A stretch of DNA of 25,368 nucleotides from 2-12-FULL-41-16 sp964473715 (GCA_964473715.1 CAYYQC010000010.1:1-25368); one strand, 5' to 3'; shown: positions 1 through 7,431, numbered from the stretch's first letter. Numbers and translations are program-made. The notes: generated by a model not told the origin, from the letters alone.

Positions 1-11
1 AGTAGCCACCT

Positions 12-1304
12 ATGAAGATTGAAAAATTGGTCTTTGGCGGCCAAGGCATAGCCCATGAAACTCAAACCAAAGGTAACGGGGAACCAATTGACCGGACGAT
101 TTTTGTTTGGAATGCTTTGCCTGGCGAAGAAGTTGAGGTGGATTATATCGAAAAGAAAAAAGATCTGGCCGAAGCAGTGGCCACTAAAATTACTAATCCT
201 TCTCCCGATCGCGTGGAGCCGCTTGACCCGCATTTTTTGTCTGTGAGCGCTTGGCAAATGATGAATCCAGCTTCAGAAGATACATATAAACAAGACATTG
301 CAGTCGAAACCTATGGCCGTAATGGAGGCATGATTTTACAAAACGATCCGCCAAAAATTATTTCTGATCAGGCTAATTATTTTGGATATAGAAATAAAAT
401 TGAATTTAGTTTTTTTGATGATAACGGACAAATCAAACTAGCTTTTTTTGGCCGAGGCTCACACCATAAATTTCCAGTACAAGATTCTCGTTTAGCTGAA
501 CCAGCCATAAACCAAACCGCACAAAATATTCTCACTTGGATTAATGAAGTAAAAATTCCGATTCGAAGTTTAAAGGCCATGATTATTCGGGGAAATGGCA
601 CTGGCGACACGATTGCTGCACTTTTTATTAAAGATAAATTAGAATTCAACCACTTCCCCGCCTTACATGAAACATTTAAAGGCTTTTATTTGTATTACTC
701 TACACATAAGAGTCCAGCTTCTGTGCCCACAGAATTATTATATTCTGAAGGCCAAGATTATTTGATTGCCACTATTCTCGGCACTCAATTAAAATTTGGA
801 CTCCTTAGTTTTTTCCAAATTAACATTCCAATTTTTACCGAAGCCGTCAAAGATATTGCGGCTTTTATTGGTCCAAAAGATTCTGTGCTAGATTTTTATT
901 CTGGTGTAGGTGCAATTTCTTTACCACTCGCCAAAAATCGTCCGCGCACCATTCTCGTAGAAAGTAATCCAGAAGCCGTGGAATATGCTAAGCAAAATAT
1001 TGCTTTGAATAATTTGACCAATGCTGAAGCACATTGCATGCCTGCGGAAAAAATCACTGAACTAATTGATTCGGATTCCACGATTATCGTGGATCCGCCG
1101 CGCGCTGGTCTTCATGATAAAGTTACACTGGCACTTTTAAATAAGCGACCACCACGAATTGTGTATCTTTCCTGCGACCTGGCTACTCAGGCCCGCGATG
1201 TACAGCGATTATCAGAAAGCTATAAACCAATTTTTATTAAACTCTATAATTTTTTTCCTCGCACCCCACACATAGAAGGACTTGTGGTACTGGAGAGAAT
1301 ATAG
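12..1304 (+). CDS. RumA/TrmA-type RNA (uracil-C5)-methyltransferase with TRAM domain
   Basis: This should transfer a methyl group from SAM to C5 of a uridine in rRNA or tRNA. Residues 1-65 resemble a TRAM RNA-binding domain. The Rossmann core shows motif I DFYSGVGAISLPLA, then VDPPRAGL, the catalytic-cysteine motif YLSCDLATQARD, and the C-terminal PHIEGLVVLE that carries the general-base glutamate of the family. The region that normally binds a 4Fe-4S cluster has lost its cysteines: the family pattern CPHFGxCGGC reads DPHFLSVSAW (residues 72-81), and the later cysteine aligns with D158. The protein is therefore a cluster-less variant. Its target (23S U1939, U747 or tRNA U54) cannot be told from sequence alone. 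The start is the ATG 12 bases into the window, and its promoter lies outside. Confidence 0.9.
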   Translation: MKIEKLVFGGQGIAHETQTKGNGEPIDRTIFVWNALPGEEVEVDYIEKKKDLAEAVATKITNPSPDRVEPLDPHFLSVSAWQMMNPASEDTYKQDIAVETYGRNGGMILQNDPPKIISDQANYFGYRNKIEFSFFDDNGQIKLAFFGRGSHHKFPVQDSRLAEPAINQTAQNILTWINEVKIPIRSLKAMIIRGNGTGDTIAALFIKDKLEFNHFPALHETFKGFYLYYSTHKSPASVPTELLYSEGQDYLIATILGTQLKFGLLSFFQINIPIFTEAVKDIAAFIGPKDSVLDFYSGVGAISLPLAKNRPRTILVESNPEAVEYAKQNIALNNLTNAEAHCMPAEKITELIDSDSTIIVDPPRAGLHDKVTLALLNKRPPRIVYLSCDLATQARDVQRLSESYKPIFIKLYNFFPRTPHIEGLVVLERI

Positions 1305-1311
1305 GTATAAT
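1282..1311 (+). promoter_or_regulatory. Possible promoter for the DsbA-like gene
   Basis: A perfect TATAAT lies at 1306-1311, 24 bases before the start at 1336. A weak -35, TTGTGG, lies 18 bases upstream inside the end of the methyltransferase gene. The -10 is convincing and the -35 is not. Confidence 0.4.
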
Positions 1312-1335
1312 TAAGTAAATTTAAATACTATTTGT

Positions 1336-1992
1336 ATGGACACAAAACGAATTTTAACTTGGGGTGGTTTTATTCTTGGTATGGCTGTTCTCTTAATTGG
1401 TTTAGCTAAACTTGGGGCGAGCCCAAGTGTTGGTGGCGCCAAAGTTGGCAGCAATTTATCTGTAGCTGCCAGTGACAGTGACTGGTCAAAAGGCTCCAAA
1501 ACAGCAGCTCACACTATTGTGGAATATAGTGATTTTCAATGCCCAGCCTGCAACTCATACTTCCCCCTTCTTAAGCGGTTGGCAGAGGAACATGGCAATG
1601 AAGTACGCGTAATTTATCGTCACTTCCCTCTTGATCAAATTCATCCAAATGCTCGTGCTGCTGCTTGGGCTGCTGAAGCTGCTGGTATACAAGGTAAATT
1701 CTTTGAAATGCATGACGCACTCTTTAATACTCAAGGCAACTGGGGTGGTGACGCTAATCCAAAAATCTATTTTGAAGATTTAGCTCATTCCCTTGGTCTT
1801 GATGATGCAAAATTCAAAGCTGATATGGAAAGCCAAGCCGTAAAAGATAAAGTTAACACTTTGGCTGCTAGCGGTGCTAGTTCTGGTGTAAACTCTACCC
1901 CAACTTTGTTCTTTGACGGTAAATTAATTACTAATCCTAGCTCCTATGAAGAATTGGTTAGCTTGGTTACAACAACTTCTACACAAAAATAA
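1336..1992 (+). CDS. DsbA-family membrane-anchored thiol-disulfide oxidoreductase
   Basis: This is an extracytoplasmic thioredoxin-fold protein that introduces or shuffles disulfide bonds. A hydrophobic segment at about residues 7-27, after a short basic N-terminus, would anchor or export it. The active site is CPAC (C69-C72) in the context YSDFQCPAC. The helical insertion contains RHFPL and HPNARAAAWAAEAA, typical of the DsbA/Thioredoxin_4 family, and the cis-proline loop is STPT (P189). Its last 47 bases overlap the VKOR gene. That pairing suggests that VKOR reoxidises this protein, an inference from well-known DsbA-VKOR operons. No Shine-Dalgarno sequence precedes the ATG. Confidence 0.9.
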   Translation: MDTKRILTWGGFILGMAVLLIGLAKLGASPSVGGAKVGSNLSVAASDSDWSKGSKTAAHTIVEYSDFQCPACNSYFPLLKRLAEEHGNEVRVIYRHFPLDQIHPNARAAAWAAEAAGIQGKFFEMHDALFNTQGNWGGDANPKIYFEDLAHSLGLDDAKFKADMESQAVKDKVNTLAASGASSGVNSTPTLFFDGKLITNPSSYEELVSLVTTTSTQK

Positions 1993-2413
1993 TCTTCCCC
2001 GTTGGTTAGTGCTCAGCGGCTTAGCTCTTTCTCTTTTAGGTTTTGCTGACGCTAGTTACTTGTCAATTGAACGTCTTAGTGGTCGGATTCCTCCTTGTAT
2101 TATTACTGGCGGGTGCGACACAGTCACCAAAAGTTCCTATTCATCTTTTGGCCCAATTCCGGTTTCAGTCGTTGGTTCAGTATTTTATCTAACTGTTTTA
2201 GTATTATTCTTTGGTAGTCTCGTTAACAAAGATAATCGCTTGGCAGTGTTAGCTCTCAGACTATCTCCATTTGGCTTTTTGTTTAGCCTATATTTCTTGT
2301 TTATTCAAGCCTTTGTTTTACACGCTTACTGTATATACTGTTTAGGATCATTTGCCACATCTACCCTAATTTTCGCTCTCGCAGTGTACGCAAAAATTAA
2401 AAAACAAATCTAA
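1946..2413 (+). CDS. Vitamin K epoxide reductase (VKOR) family protein
   Basis: This is an integral membrane oxidase that passes electrons from a DsbA-like partner to quinone. The family cysteines are present: a loop pair C51 and C57 (followed by D) and the membrane CxxC C129-C132 in AYCIYC. The conserved serine/glycine stretch SSFGPIPVSVVG lies between them. About four hydrophobic segments are visible (residues 19-38, 72-92, 106-126, 132-150). The ATG at 1946 lies inside the preceding gene (47-base overlap). A GTG at 2009 could also start the protein just before the first membrane helix. The thioredoxin domain fused to some VKORs is supplied here by the separate upstream gene. Confidence 0.88.
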   Translation: MKNWLAWLQQLLHKNNLPRWLVLSGLALSLLGFADASYLSIERLSGRIPPCIITGGCDTVTKSSYSSFGPIPVSVVGSVFYLTVLVLFFGSLVNKDNRLAVLALRLSPFGFLFSLYFLFIQAFVLHAYCIYCLGSFATSTLIFALAVYAKIKKQI

Positions 2414-2415
2414 TT

Positions 2416-3360
2416 ATGTCCATCCTCGTTTCAGGCTCTTTGGCTTACGATTACATCATGAGTTTTCCGGATACTTTTAAAAACCATATTTTGCCCGATC
2501 AAATTCATATTTTGAACGTGGCCTTCATGGTTGATAAACTGCAAAAAAACCTCGGTGGTACAGCGGGAAACATTGCATACACTATGAAGTTGTTGGGGCA
2601 GGACGATGCGTTTATTTTTGCACCCATTGGCACAGATAGTGCAGAATATTTGGCTCATTGCCAAAAATATGGTTTGTCCACCAAATACATACCACAATCC
2701 GCCACTAAATTAACTTCAAGTGCGTATGTAACCAGTGATAAAGATGGCAATCAAATTGTGGCCTTTTATAGTGGGGCTGGTGATGAAGCTATCAATCAAA
2801 CATTGAGCGAAGTTGCTGAGCCGATCTCTCTCATGCTCATTACTCCTACCAAAAAAGACGCGATGATTGCGCAAGCCAAAGAATGTTACGAAAAAAAGAT
2901 TCCATTTGTGTTTGATCCTAGTCATCAATTACCAGCTTTTGATGCCCGTGAATTAGCCATGGTAATTGGTCAAGCAGATTTTTACATTGCCAATGACTAT
3001 GAGATGAAGTTGACTGAAGAAAAAACTGGTTGGGATATTGTGGAAATGCTCAATCATGTTAAAACTATTATCCTCACGCGCGGCGCTGAAGGTTCAACCA
3101 TTATTACCAAAGATGAACGCTGGGAAATTCCGGTATGTCCAGTATTATCAGTAGAAGATCCTACTGGCGCGGGAGATGCCTATCGGTCCGGCTTTTTTAC
3201 TGGCTATGCGCGTGGTTTAAGTTTTGATGTTTGTGGACGCATGGGCGCAGTCGCTTCGGCTTATGCCATTGAACATTACGGTACCCAAAATCATTTCTTT
3301 ACGATTGATGAATTTAAGGCGCGATACGAGCAGGAGTTTGGGGAGAAGTTGGCAATTTAA
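2416..3360 (+). CDS. PfkB-family carbohydrate kinase, adenosine-kinase-like
   Basis: This ribokinase-fold enzyme phosphorylates a nucleoside or sugar hydroxyl with ATP. The N-terminal sugar/nucleoside-binding signature is NLGGTAGNIAY (near residues 45-55). PfkB signature 2 is DPTGAGDAYRSG, with catalytic D254. Length (314 residues) and overall pattern match prokaryotic adenosine kinases of this superfamily. The substrate is inferred partly from context, because S-adenosylhomocysteinase, which releases adenosine, is the next host gene on the same strand. Other PfkB substrates cannot be excluded. The start follows the VKOR stop by two bases, so it is probably in the same transcript. A strong terminator follows the stop. 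Confidence 0.8.
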   Translation: MSILVSGSLAYDYIMSFPDTFKNHILPDQIHILNVAFMVDKLQKNLGGTAGNIAYTMKLLGQDDAFIFAPIGTDSAEYLAHCQKYGLSTKYIPQSATKLTSSAYVTSDKDGNQIVAFYSGAGDEAINQTLSEVAEPISLMLITPTKKDAMIAQAKECYEKKIPFVFDPSHQLPAFDARELAMVIGQADFYIANDYEMKLTEEKTGWDIVEMLNHVKTIILTRGAEGSTIITKDERWEIPVCPVLSVEDPTGAGDAYRSGFFTGYARGLSFDVCGRMGAVASAYAIEHYGTQNHFFTIDEFKARYEQEFGEKLAI

Positions 3361-3371
3361 ACTTACAAAAC

Positions 3372-3399
3372 AAAAAAGAACCGTTACTGGTTCTTTTTT
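3372..3399. terminator. Bidirectional intrinsic terminator
   Basis: A perfect 11-bp stem, AAAAAAGAACC / GGTTCTTTTTT, with a 6-base loop. The T-run works in both directions. It closes the dsbA-VKOR-kinase transcript on the plus strand and the GC-rich minus-strand gene on the other side. Confidence 0.9.
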
Positions 3400-3423
3400 A
3401 ATTCTCAATTTTAACGTGGGTTC

Positions 3424-3453
3424 GGCGCGGGGCTCTATTCGAGCGCCCGCGCC
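3424..3453 (-). terminator. GC-rich hairpin after islet A gene
   Basis: Arms GGCGCGGG (3424-3431) and CCCGCGCC (3446-3453) continue into GCTC/GAGC with one bulged G and a five-base loop. It lies just past the stop of the 166-residue GC-rich gene. There is no U-tract directly after it in the gene's direction, so it may be a stabilising 3' hairpin placed ahead of the T-rich terminator at 3372-3399. Confidence 0.55.
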
Positions 3454-3460
3454 TTTCCCC

Positions 3461-3961
3461 TCACTTCTTCTTAGTCTCGGCCTTCTTCTGGGTGTTCGTC
3501 GCGAAGACGATCTCCACTCCGAGCTTCTGACCAAGCCGCACCAGGAGCTCGTCCTGAGCTTCTGGTGCAAAGGTCCTAACTACGTTTTCGATGACACTGA
3601 CCGCCTGATTGACCAGGCTATCGAACTCTCCGAAGCTCTTCGCAGCCTTCACACGCTCCGCCCAGTCGTCCCGAGTCAGTTCCCGAACAGCTTGCGCCAC
3701 CCGCAACGCATCGCGGACCATACGCTGCGTCTCGACCGGAGACTGGGGCCACTCATATAGAATGCCTCCATCTTCGTCTTTGGACCGCTTCAGATAGCCC
3801 GCGCGAACTGCCCTGGCCATCAGGCTGTAGAAGCGCCCACCCGTCCCGATTCCATAGTTCCACCAGTTAAAACCACGGTGGCGGAACTTGTGTGGGTGAT
3901 CTTGGTGAATGCCTGCCAGAGTGTTGTTCGTCATCTCTGACATCTCGCACGTGTTAATCAT
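3461..3961 (-). CDS. Hypothetical protein of GC-rich islet A
   Basis: This 166-residue protein is not recognised. The open frame extends upstream to 4147, but that part runs through an AT-rich consensus promoter. The start is therefore placed at the ATG at 3961; ATGs at 3943 and 3934 are alternatives, and none has a strong Shine-Dalgarno. The first third contains HRGFNWWNYGIGTGGRFY, followed by RAVRAGYLKRSKDEDGG and ILYEW, a helix-plus-wing pattern that could be a winged-helix DNA-binding fold (a guess). The C-terminal half is charged and helical and ends in a lysine-rich tail. Base composition and codon choice (AAG, CGC, CTG, GTC) differ sharply from all host neighbours. It is convergent with the kinase gene and has its own perfect promoter. 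Confidence 0.7.
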   Translation of the reverse strand: MINTCEMSEMTNNTLAGIHQDHPHKFRHRGFNWWNYGIGTGGRFYSLMARAVRAGYLKRSKDEDGGILYEWPQSPVETQRMVRDALRVAQAVRELTRDDWAERVKAAKSFGEFDSLVNQAVSVIENVVRTFAPEAQDELLVRLGQKLGVEIVFATNTQKKAETKKK

Positions 3962-3972
3962 GTTCACTTTCA

Positions 3973-3988
3973 CTGCCAGCCGGGGCAG
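3973..3988 (-). other. Leader hairpin before islet A start
   Basis: CTGCC (3973-3977) pairs with GGCAG (3984-3988) around a 6-base loop. It lies 11 bases ahead of the start chosen at 3961, inside the presumed 5' untranslated region of roughly 70 bases. Confidence 0.4.
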
Positions 3989-4039
3989 CACCGATAAGGG
4001 GAAACGCCCAAAGCAACCAGAAGTCGCTAAGGGACCGGC

Positions 4040-4068
4040 GATTATAAATAAAATCTGAGATTCTGTCA
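4040..4068 (-). promoter_or_regulatory. Perfect sigma70 consensus promoter for islet A
   Basis: Read on the minus strand, this is TTGACA, exactly 17 bases, then TATAAT: both boxes match the consensus at all six positions. Transcription should begin near 4033 and proceed into the GC-rich gene at 3961. Host promoters in the window match less well. Confidence 0.85.
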
Positions 4069-4117
4069 ACCCTACCACCTCTCTTGTTTTCCCCAAAAAA
4101 AAATGATAAGCTGGCCC

Positions 4118-4123
4118 TATACT
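4118..4123 (+). promoter_or_regulatory. -10 box of ahcY
   Basis: TATACT ends 13 bases before the ATG at 4137, which predicts a leader of only about 6-7 bases. No convincing -35 is seen at the usual distance; an A-tract occupies it. Confidence 0.4.
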
Positions 4124-4136
4124 TTTATTGAAAATT

Positions 4137-5552
4137 ATGAAATTCACCGATTATAAAGTAGCTGACATTAAACTGGCCGAATGGGGTCGCAAAGAAATTG
4201 ACATTGCCGAACAAGAAATGCCTGGGTTAATGGCCATTCGCGAAAAATACGCGGCCAAAAAACCACTCAAAGGGGTAGACATTACTGGCTCACTGCACAT
4301 GACCATTCAAACCGCAGTCTTAATTGAAACTCTCAAAGCCCTGGGTGCCAATGTTCGCTGGGCTTCTTGTAATATTTTCTCCACCCAAGACCACGCGGCG
4401 GCGGCCATTGCTGCGGCTGGAATTCCAGTGTTTGCGTGGAAAGGTGAATCTCTTGCCGAATACTGGTGGTGTACTGAAAAAGCCTTAAACTTTGGCAAAA
4501 ATAAAGGTCCCGATTTAATTGTGGACGATGGTTCTGACGCGACTTTGTTAATTCACAAAGGGGTAGAAGTAGAAATGAATCCAAAACTGTTGAAACAAGA
4601 TTTCAAAAAAGAAGGTCAGGATTTCCAAGAATTAATGAAATTACTTACTGCTGAATATAGAAAAGACCCAACTCGTTGGCAAAAAGTGGCCAACGGCGTC
4701 CGCGGCGTATCTGAAGAAACTACTACTGGCGTGCACCGCTTACAACAAATGGTTAAGGAACATAAACTTTTGTTCCCAGCGATTAATGTAAATGATTCTG
4801 TAACCAAAAGTAAATTTGATAATGTCTACGGTTGCCGCCACTCCATTATTGATGGTCTCAATCGCGCCATGGATGTAATGTTGGCTGGTAAAATTGCGGT
4901 GGTATGTGGATATGGCGATGTGGGTAAAGGTTGCGCCCAAGCTTTGACTGGTCAGGGCGCACGCGTGATTGTCACCGAAATTGACCCAATTTGCGCACTG
5001 CAAGCCGCCATGGAAGGTTATGAAGTAACCACGATTGAAAATACTTTGGGCCGTGGCGATATTTATGTTACTACTACTGGCAATGTGGATGTGATCACTT
5101 TTGACCACATGAAAAAAATGAAAGATCAAGCGATTGTTTGTAACATTGGTCACTTTGATAATGAAATTCAAGTAGAAAAATTAAATAAAACCGCTGGTGT
5201 TAAACGTTTGAATATTAAACCACAAGTTGATAAATATACTTTTGGTGGAAAAAATTCTATTTTCTTGTTGGCCGAAGGTCGCCTAATGAATTTGGGTTGC
5301 GCCACTGGTCACCCAAGTTTTGTGATGAGTAATTCTTTTAGTAATCAAGTGCTCGCCCAATTGGATTTGTGGAAAAATCGCGATGAATACGAAGCTAAAG
5401 TATATTTATTACCAAAAGAATTAGACGAAGAGGTGGCTCGTTTACACCTAGAAAAAATTGGCGTAAAACTTACCAAACTTACTAAAGAGCAAGCAAAGTA
5501 TTTAGGAGTAAAAGAAAATGGTCCATTTAAAGGTGAAAATTACAGATACTAA
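4137..5552 (+). CDS. ahcY: S-adenosylhomocysteinase
   Basis: This enzyme hydrolyses S-adenosylhomocysteine to adenosine and homocysteine with a bound NAD, relieving product inhibition of methyltransferases. The N-terminus YKVADIKLAEWGRKEIDIAE is characteristic. The substrate-domain stretch GSLHMTIQTAVLIETL and the loop NIFSTQDHAAAAI are present, as are NVNDSVTKSKFDN and the NAD-binding GYGDVGKG (about residues 258-265). The C-terminus ends KGENYRY, with the conserved lysine and tyrosines. An insertion at about residues 147-187 places it in the long bacterial subtype. I chose the ATG at 4137; an in-frame TTG at 4128 would add three residues. With the adenosine-kinase-like gene upstream it forms a methyl-cycle salvage pair, and a bidirectional terminator follows. 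Confidence 0.97.
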   Translation: MKFTDYKVADIKLAEWGRKEIDIAEQEMPGLMAIREKYAAKKPLKGVDITGSLHMTIQTAVLIETLKALGANVRWASCNIFSTQDHAAAAIAAAGIPVFAWKGESLAEYWWCTEKALNFGKNKGPDLIVDDGSDATLLIHKGVEVEMNPKLLKQDFKKEGQDFQELMKLLTAEYRKDPTRWQKVANGVRGVSEETTTGVHRLQQMVKEHKLLFPAINVNDSVTKSKFDNVYGCRHSIIDGLNRAMDVMLAGKIAVVCGYGDVGKGCAQALTGQGARVIVTEIDPICALQAAMEGYEVTTIENTLGRGDIYVTTTGNVDVITFDHMKKMKDQAIVCNIGHFDNEIQVEKLNKTAGVKRLNIKPQVDKYTFGGKNSIFLLAEGRLMNLGCATGHPSFVMSNSFSNQVLAQLDLWKNRDEYEAKVYLLPKELDEEVARLHLEKIGVKLTKLTKEQAKYLGVKENGPFKGENYRY

Positions 5553-5561
5553 ACACAACAA

Positions 5562-5597
5562 TTAAAAAAGCCTCCGATAATATGGAGGCTTTTTTAA
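5562..5597. terminator. Bidirectional intrinsic terminator
   Basis: A 14-bp perfect stem, TTAAAAAAGCCTCC / GGAGGCTTTTTTAA, with an 8-base loop. It is shared by ahcY (plus) and the convergent 434-residue gene (minus), whose stop is at 5603. Confidence 0.92.
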
Positions 5598-5602
5598 TTC
5601 CT

Positions 5603-6907
5603 TTATTTAGCAGCAATCATCAAATTATCAGATTTATTTGCAATCAAAAGAGTGTTCAAAGCCTGAGCATTATTTTTAAACTCTTTATCACCCTTTTTAA
5701 CAAAATCATTCCATATTTTAGGATCACTTCCAAGAACCATACCATCAGCTGCGGCTTGTCTGGAGACTTCCAAAGCAATGGTACGTTTTTCAGACCAACC
5801 TTGTAAAGATACTGCGAGCTCTGCAAGATTTTTTTCAACAATAACAGTTTTATCAACATTAGAAAGAACCTGGTACCACTCAGTTATTGCTTTTTCACGA
5901 TCTTCTAAGTATGGAGCCTGTTGTGCAAAAATTGATGGGCGACTATCATTGTATGCACCTTCAAATCCTTCTAATTCAAAATTCAATTTTTTTGCAATCG
6001 CATTTTTTATTCTCTCATCATATGCACGAACAGCCAACTCAGCTCGTAAAAAATCTTCCAGGGCTAAAGTCAATTTAGATTGTAGTTCTTTTGGAGCATT
6101 TTGAATTTCAATTATTTTTTGTTTTGCCAATTGCACTGCCGCCGTAAATTGTGCAGCATAAAAATCTTCATGATCTTTGAATTTAAAAATATTTTCACTA
6201 GTGTAAAATACACTACTTGTACCTCCTCCACCCATTGTTGGAGGCTGTATGTATATTGATTTGTGAAATATTTCCTGCATTGTCTGCAATTCTTCTTCAG
6301 AAACACCTAAACGTTTAGCCAGTTCTGGCAAAAATTTTTCAGAAAACTTTACACTACGATCAATTTGACGGCCAAATTTTAAATATACACCAAGCAAACC
6401 AGGCCCAGACTCTTCAACTGATAAATCCAGACCTTTTTCTTCATGGTCTTTTACATAACGCTCAAATTGTCGAAACAAATCTTTAGTTTGTGCAATTTCT
6501 GCATCTTCTGGCATTATCAAAACTGAATCTGGCAACTCGGGTACGACAAATTCGTTTTCAGCAGCCAACAACTGAACTGTTTCATTTTTAATCTCATCAA
6601 ATTCTTGGTATTTTTTACTGGCCATTCCTCCAACAAGCCCACTTACCGCTAAAATTGGCGCCAACCATTTTTTTTTAAATTTATCAAAGATACCAACTTG
6701 GCTTTTTTCAATTTTTTTTAAATCAAAATTCAAATTTTTCAATTGTTCTTGTTCTTCCAAAGTAGCCGCATTTTTATTTTCTTCAACAACAGAATCAACC
6801 ACTGAGTTTACAGCCGGTAATTCATCATAATCAAATGGTTTCTCTGCTTCTACATCAGCAGCCGGATTTTGCATATCCATTTCAAATGAAGATTCAAGAC
6901 GAGACAT
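5603..6907 (-). CDS. Hypothetical single-pass membrane protein
   Basis: This 434-residue protein matches no family I recognise. Residues 1-80 are acidic and low in complexity, ending in a basic patch (KFKKK). A short hydrophobic segment, WLAPILAVSGLVGGMA (about 81-96), could be a membrane anchor. The rest is mostly charged, helix-forming sequence, broken by QPPTMGGGGTSSVFYTSENIF, which looks like an exposed glycine-rich loop. Only trace cysteines are present. Codon use is AT-rich like the host. The first ATG lies 8 bases after a good -10 box, which supports this start and suggests a leaderless mRNA; later ATGs 9 and 11 codons in are possible. It is monocistronic, ending at a bidirectional terminator. 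Confidence 0.75.
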   Translation of the reverse strand: MSRLESSFEMDMQNPAADVEAEKPFDYDELPAVNSVVDSVVEENKNAATLEEQEQLKNLNFDLKKIEKSQVGIFDKFKKKWLAPILAVSGLVGGMASKKYQEFDEIKNETVQLLAAENEFVVPELPDSVLIMPEDAEIAQTKDLFRQFERYVKDHEEKGLDLSVEESGPGLLGVYLKFGRQIDRSVKFSEKFLPELAKRLGVSEEELQTMQEIFHKSIYIQPPTMGGGGTSSVFYTSENIFKFKDHEDFYAAQFTAAVQLAKQKIIEIQNAPKELQSKLTLALEDFLRAELAVRAYDERIKNAIAKKLNFELEGFEGAYNDSRPSIFAQQAPYLEDREKAITEWYQVLSNVDKTVIVEKNLAELAVSLQGWSEKRTIALEVSRQAAADGMVLGSDPKIWNDFVKKGDKEFKNNAQALNTLLIANKSDNLMIAAK

Positions 6908-6915
6908 ATATACAC

Positions 6916-6944
6916 ATGATAAACCTTAATCGTAATAGAGTAAA
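6916..6944 (-). promoter_or_regulatory. Promoter of the 434-residue gene
   Basis: On the minus strand: TTTACT, 17 bases, TATCAT. The -10 ends 8 bases before the ATG at 6907, so the transcript should start at or within a base or two of the start codon. Confidence 0.6.
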
Positions 6945-6986
6945 GCCAAACCAATAATTTCAATATTTTAAAGTCATTGGTTTGGC
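6945..6986. repeat. Perfect 11-bp inverted repeat beside the promoter
   Basis: GCCAAACCAAT (6945-6955) and ATTGGTTTGGC (6976-6986) are perfect inverted copies around a 20-base AT-rich centre. They directly abut the -35 box of the 434-residue gene. On the minus strand the hairpin is followed by TTTACT, so it may be a weak terminator for islet B. It could instead be an operator or the edge of an inserted element. Confidence 0.6.
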
Positions 6987-7040
6987 GCAGCTGTCTGGAT
7001 CAGCTGCGACGTTGATTGTAAGGCCCGATTCCAGAGGGCC
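6986..7040 (-). terminator. Two GC-rich hairpins after islet B gene
   Basis: GGCCC/GGGCC (7022-7026 and 7036-7040) and CGCAGCTG/CAGCTGCG (6986-6993 and 7001-7008) follow the stop of the islet B gene. A third stem, CGTCGTCGAC/GTCGACGACG (7054-7063 and 7070-7079), is formed by its last codons. None has a U-tract. Confidence 0.5.
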
Positions 7041-7045
7041 AACTG

Positions 7046-7363
7046 TCAACCGTCGTCGTCGACGTAGATGTCGACGACGAAGACCGAGGCACCCGGCCCG
7101 CCGAAGGCACTCTGCAGGAAGTTCATCATCTCCCTACCCTCGATGAGCTCGGCCCAAGTATCGTCCGGGATGTTCTCGATCCAGCTGCTGATCTCGATCA
7201 GCAGCCGTCCGGCGTCGCTGTACGAGATCTTGCGCTCCTTCGTCAACTGGACGAGGGTAGCCACGGCCTCGGTGGCACAGAAGTTCGTGCTCTCGTCGCC
7301 GCCTTCGAACTTGAAGGTGGCATGACAGTTGCATTTCGAACAAACATTCAGAGTCGTCTTCAC
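7046..7363 (-). CDS. Hypothetical small protein of GC-rich islet B, N-terminal CxxC motif
   Basis: A 105-residue protein of unknown function. It starts at a GTG preceded by a strong Shine-Dalgarno (AAGGAG, 6-base spacer), the main evidence that it is real and starts here. The N-terminus carries CSKCNC (residues 8-13) and another cysteine about 17 residues later (FCATEA), possibly a small metal site. The middle is amphipathic helix (LVQLTKERKISYSDAGRLLI). The C-terminus is hydrophobic, then acidic (VVDIYVDDDG). Four of its five lysines are AAG, unlike the AAA-rich host genes. It has a perfect consensus promoter and a leader of about 110 bases, and is divergent from yhhQ. Confidence 0.75.
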   Translation of the reverse strand: MKTTLNVCSKCNCHATFKFEGGDESTNFCATEAVATLVQLTKERKISYSDAGRLLIEISSWIENIPDDTWAELIEGREMMNFLQSAFGGPGASVFVVDIYVDDDG

Positions 7364-7369
7364 GTGTGT

Positions 7370-7375
7370 CTCCTT
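7370..7375 (-). promoter_or_regulatory. Strong Shine-Dalgarno of islet B gene
   Basis: AAGGAG on the minus strand, 6 bases before the GTG start at 7363. It decides the start, and it stands out because most host genes here have no such site. Confidence 0.85.
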
Positions 7376-7388
7376 CTTACTCGGACAC

Positions 7389-7431
7389 CCTCTATCTAGC
7401 CAGCCGCCGAATGGTAGCTGGTCACGAGAGG
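7389..7431 (-). other. Leader stem-loop of islet B
   Basis: Outer arms CCTCT/AGAGG (7389-7393, 7427-7431) enclose inner arms CCAGC/GCTGG (7400-7404, 7417-7421). The structure lies in the 5' untranslated region between promoter and Shine-Dalgarno. Confidence 0.45.

Noticed and set aside
3224..3760. 178-residue plus-strand open frame across the kinase end and islet A
   Set aside because: It overlaps the real kinase gene out of frame, crosses a strong terminator and is antisense to the islet A gene; GC-rich DNA makes such shadow frames common.
3962..4147. N-terminal extension of the islet A open frame (228-residue form)
   Set aside because: The extension runs backwards through the perfect promoter at 4040-4068 and its codons are AT-rich, unlike the rest of the gene.
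7051..7080. CGTCGTCG run as a microsatellite repeat
   Set aside because: It is explained by the aspartate-rich C-terminus of the islet B protein and forms a perfect stem rather than a tandem array.
7068..7325. 85-residue plus-strand frame within islet B
   Set aside because: It has no Shine-Dalgarno or promoter and is antisense to a gene that has both.
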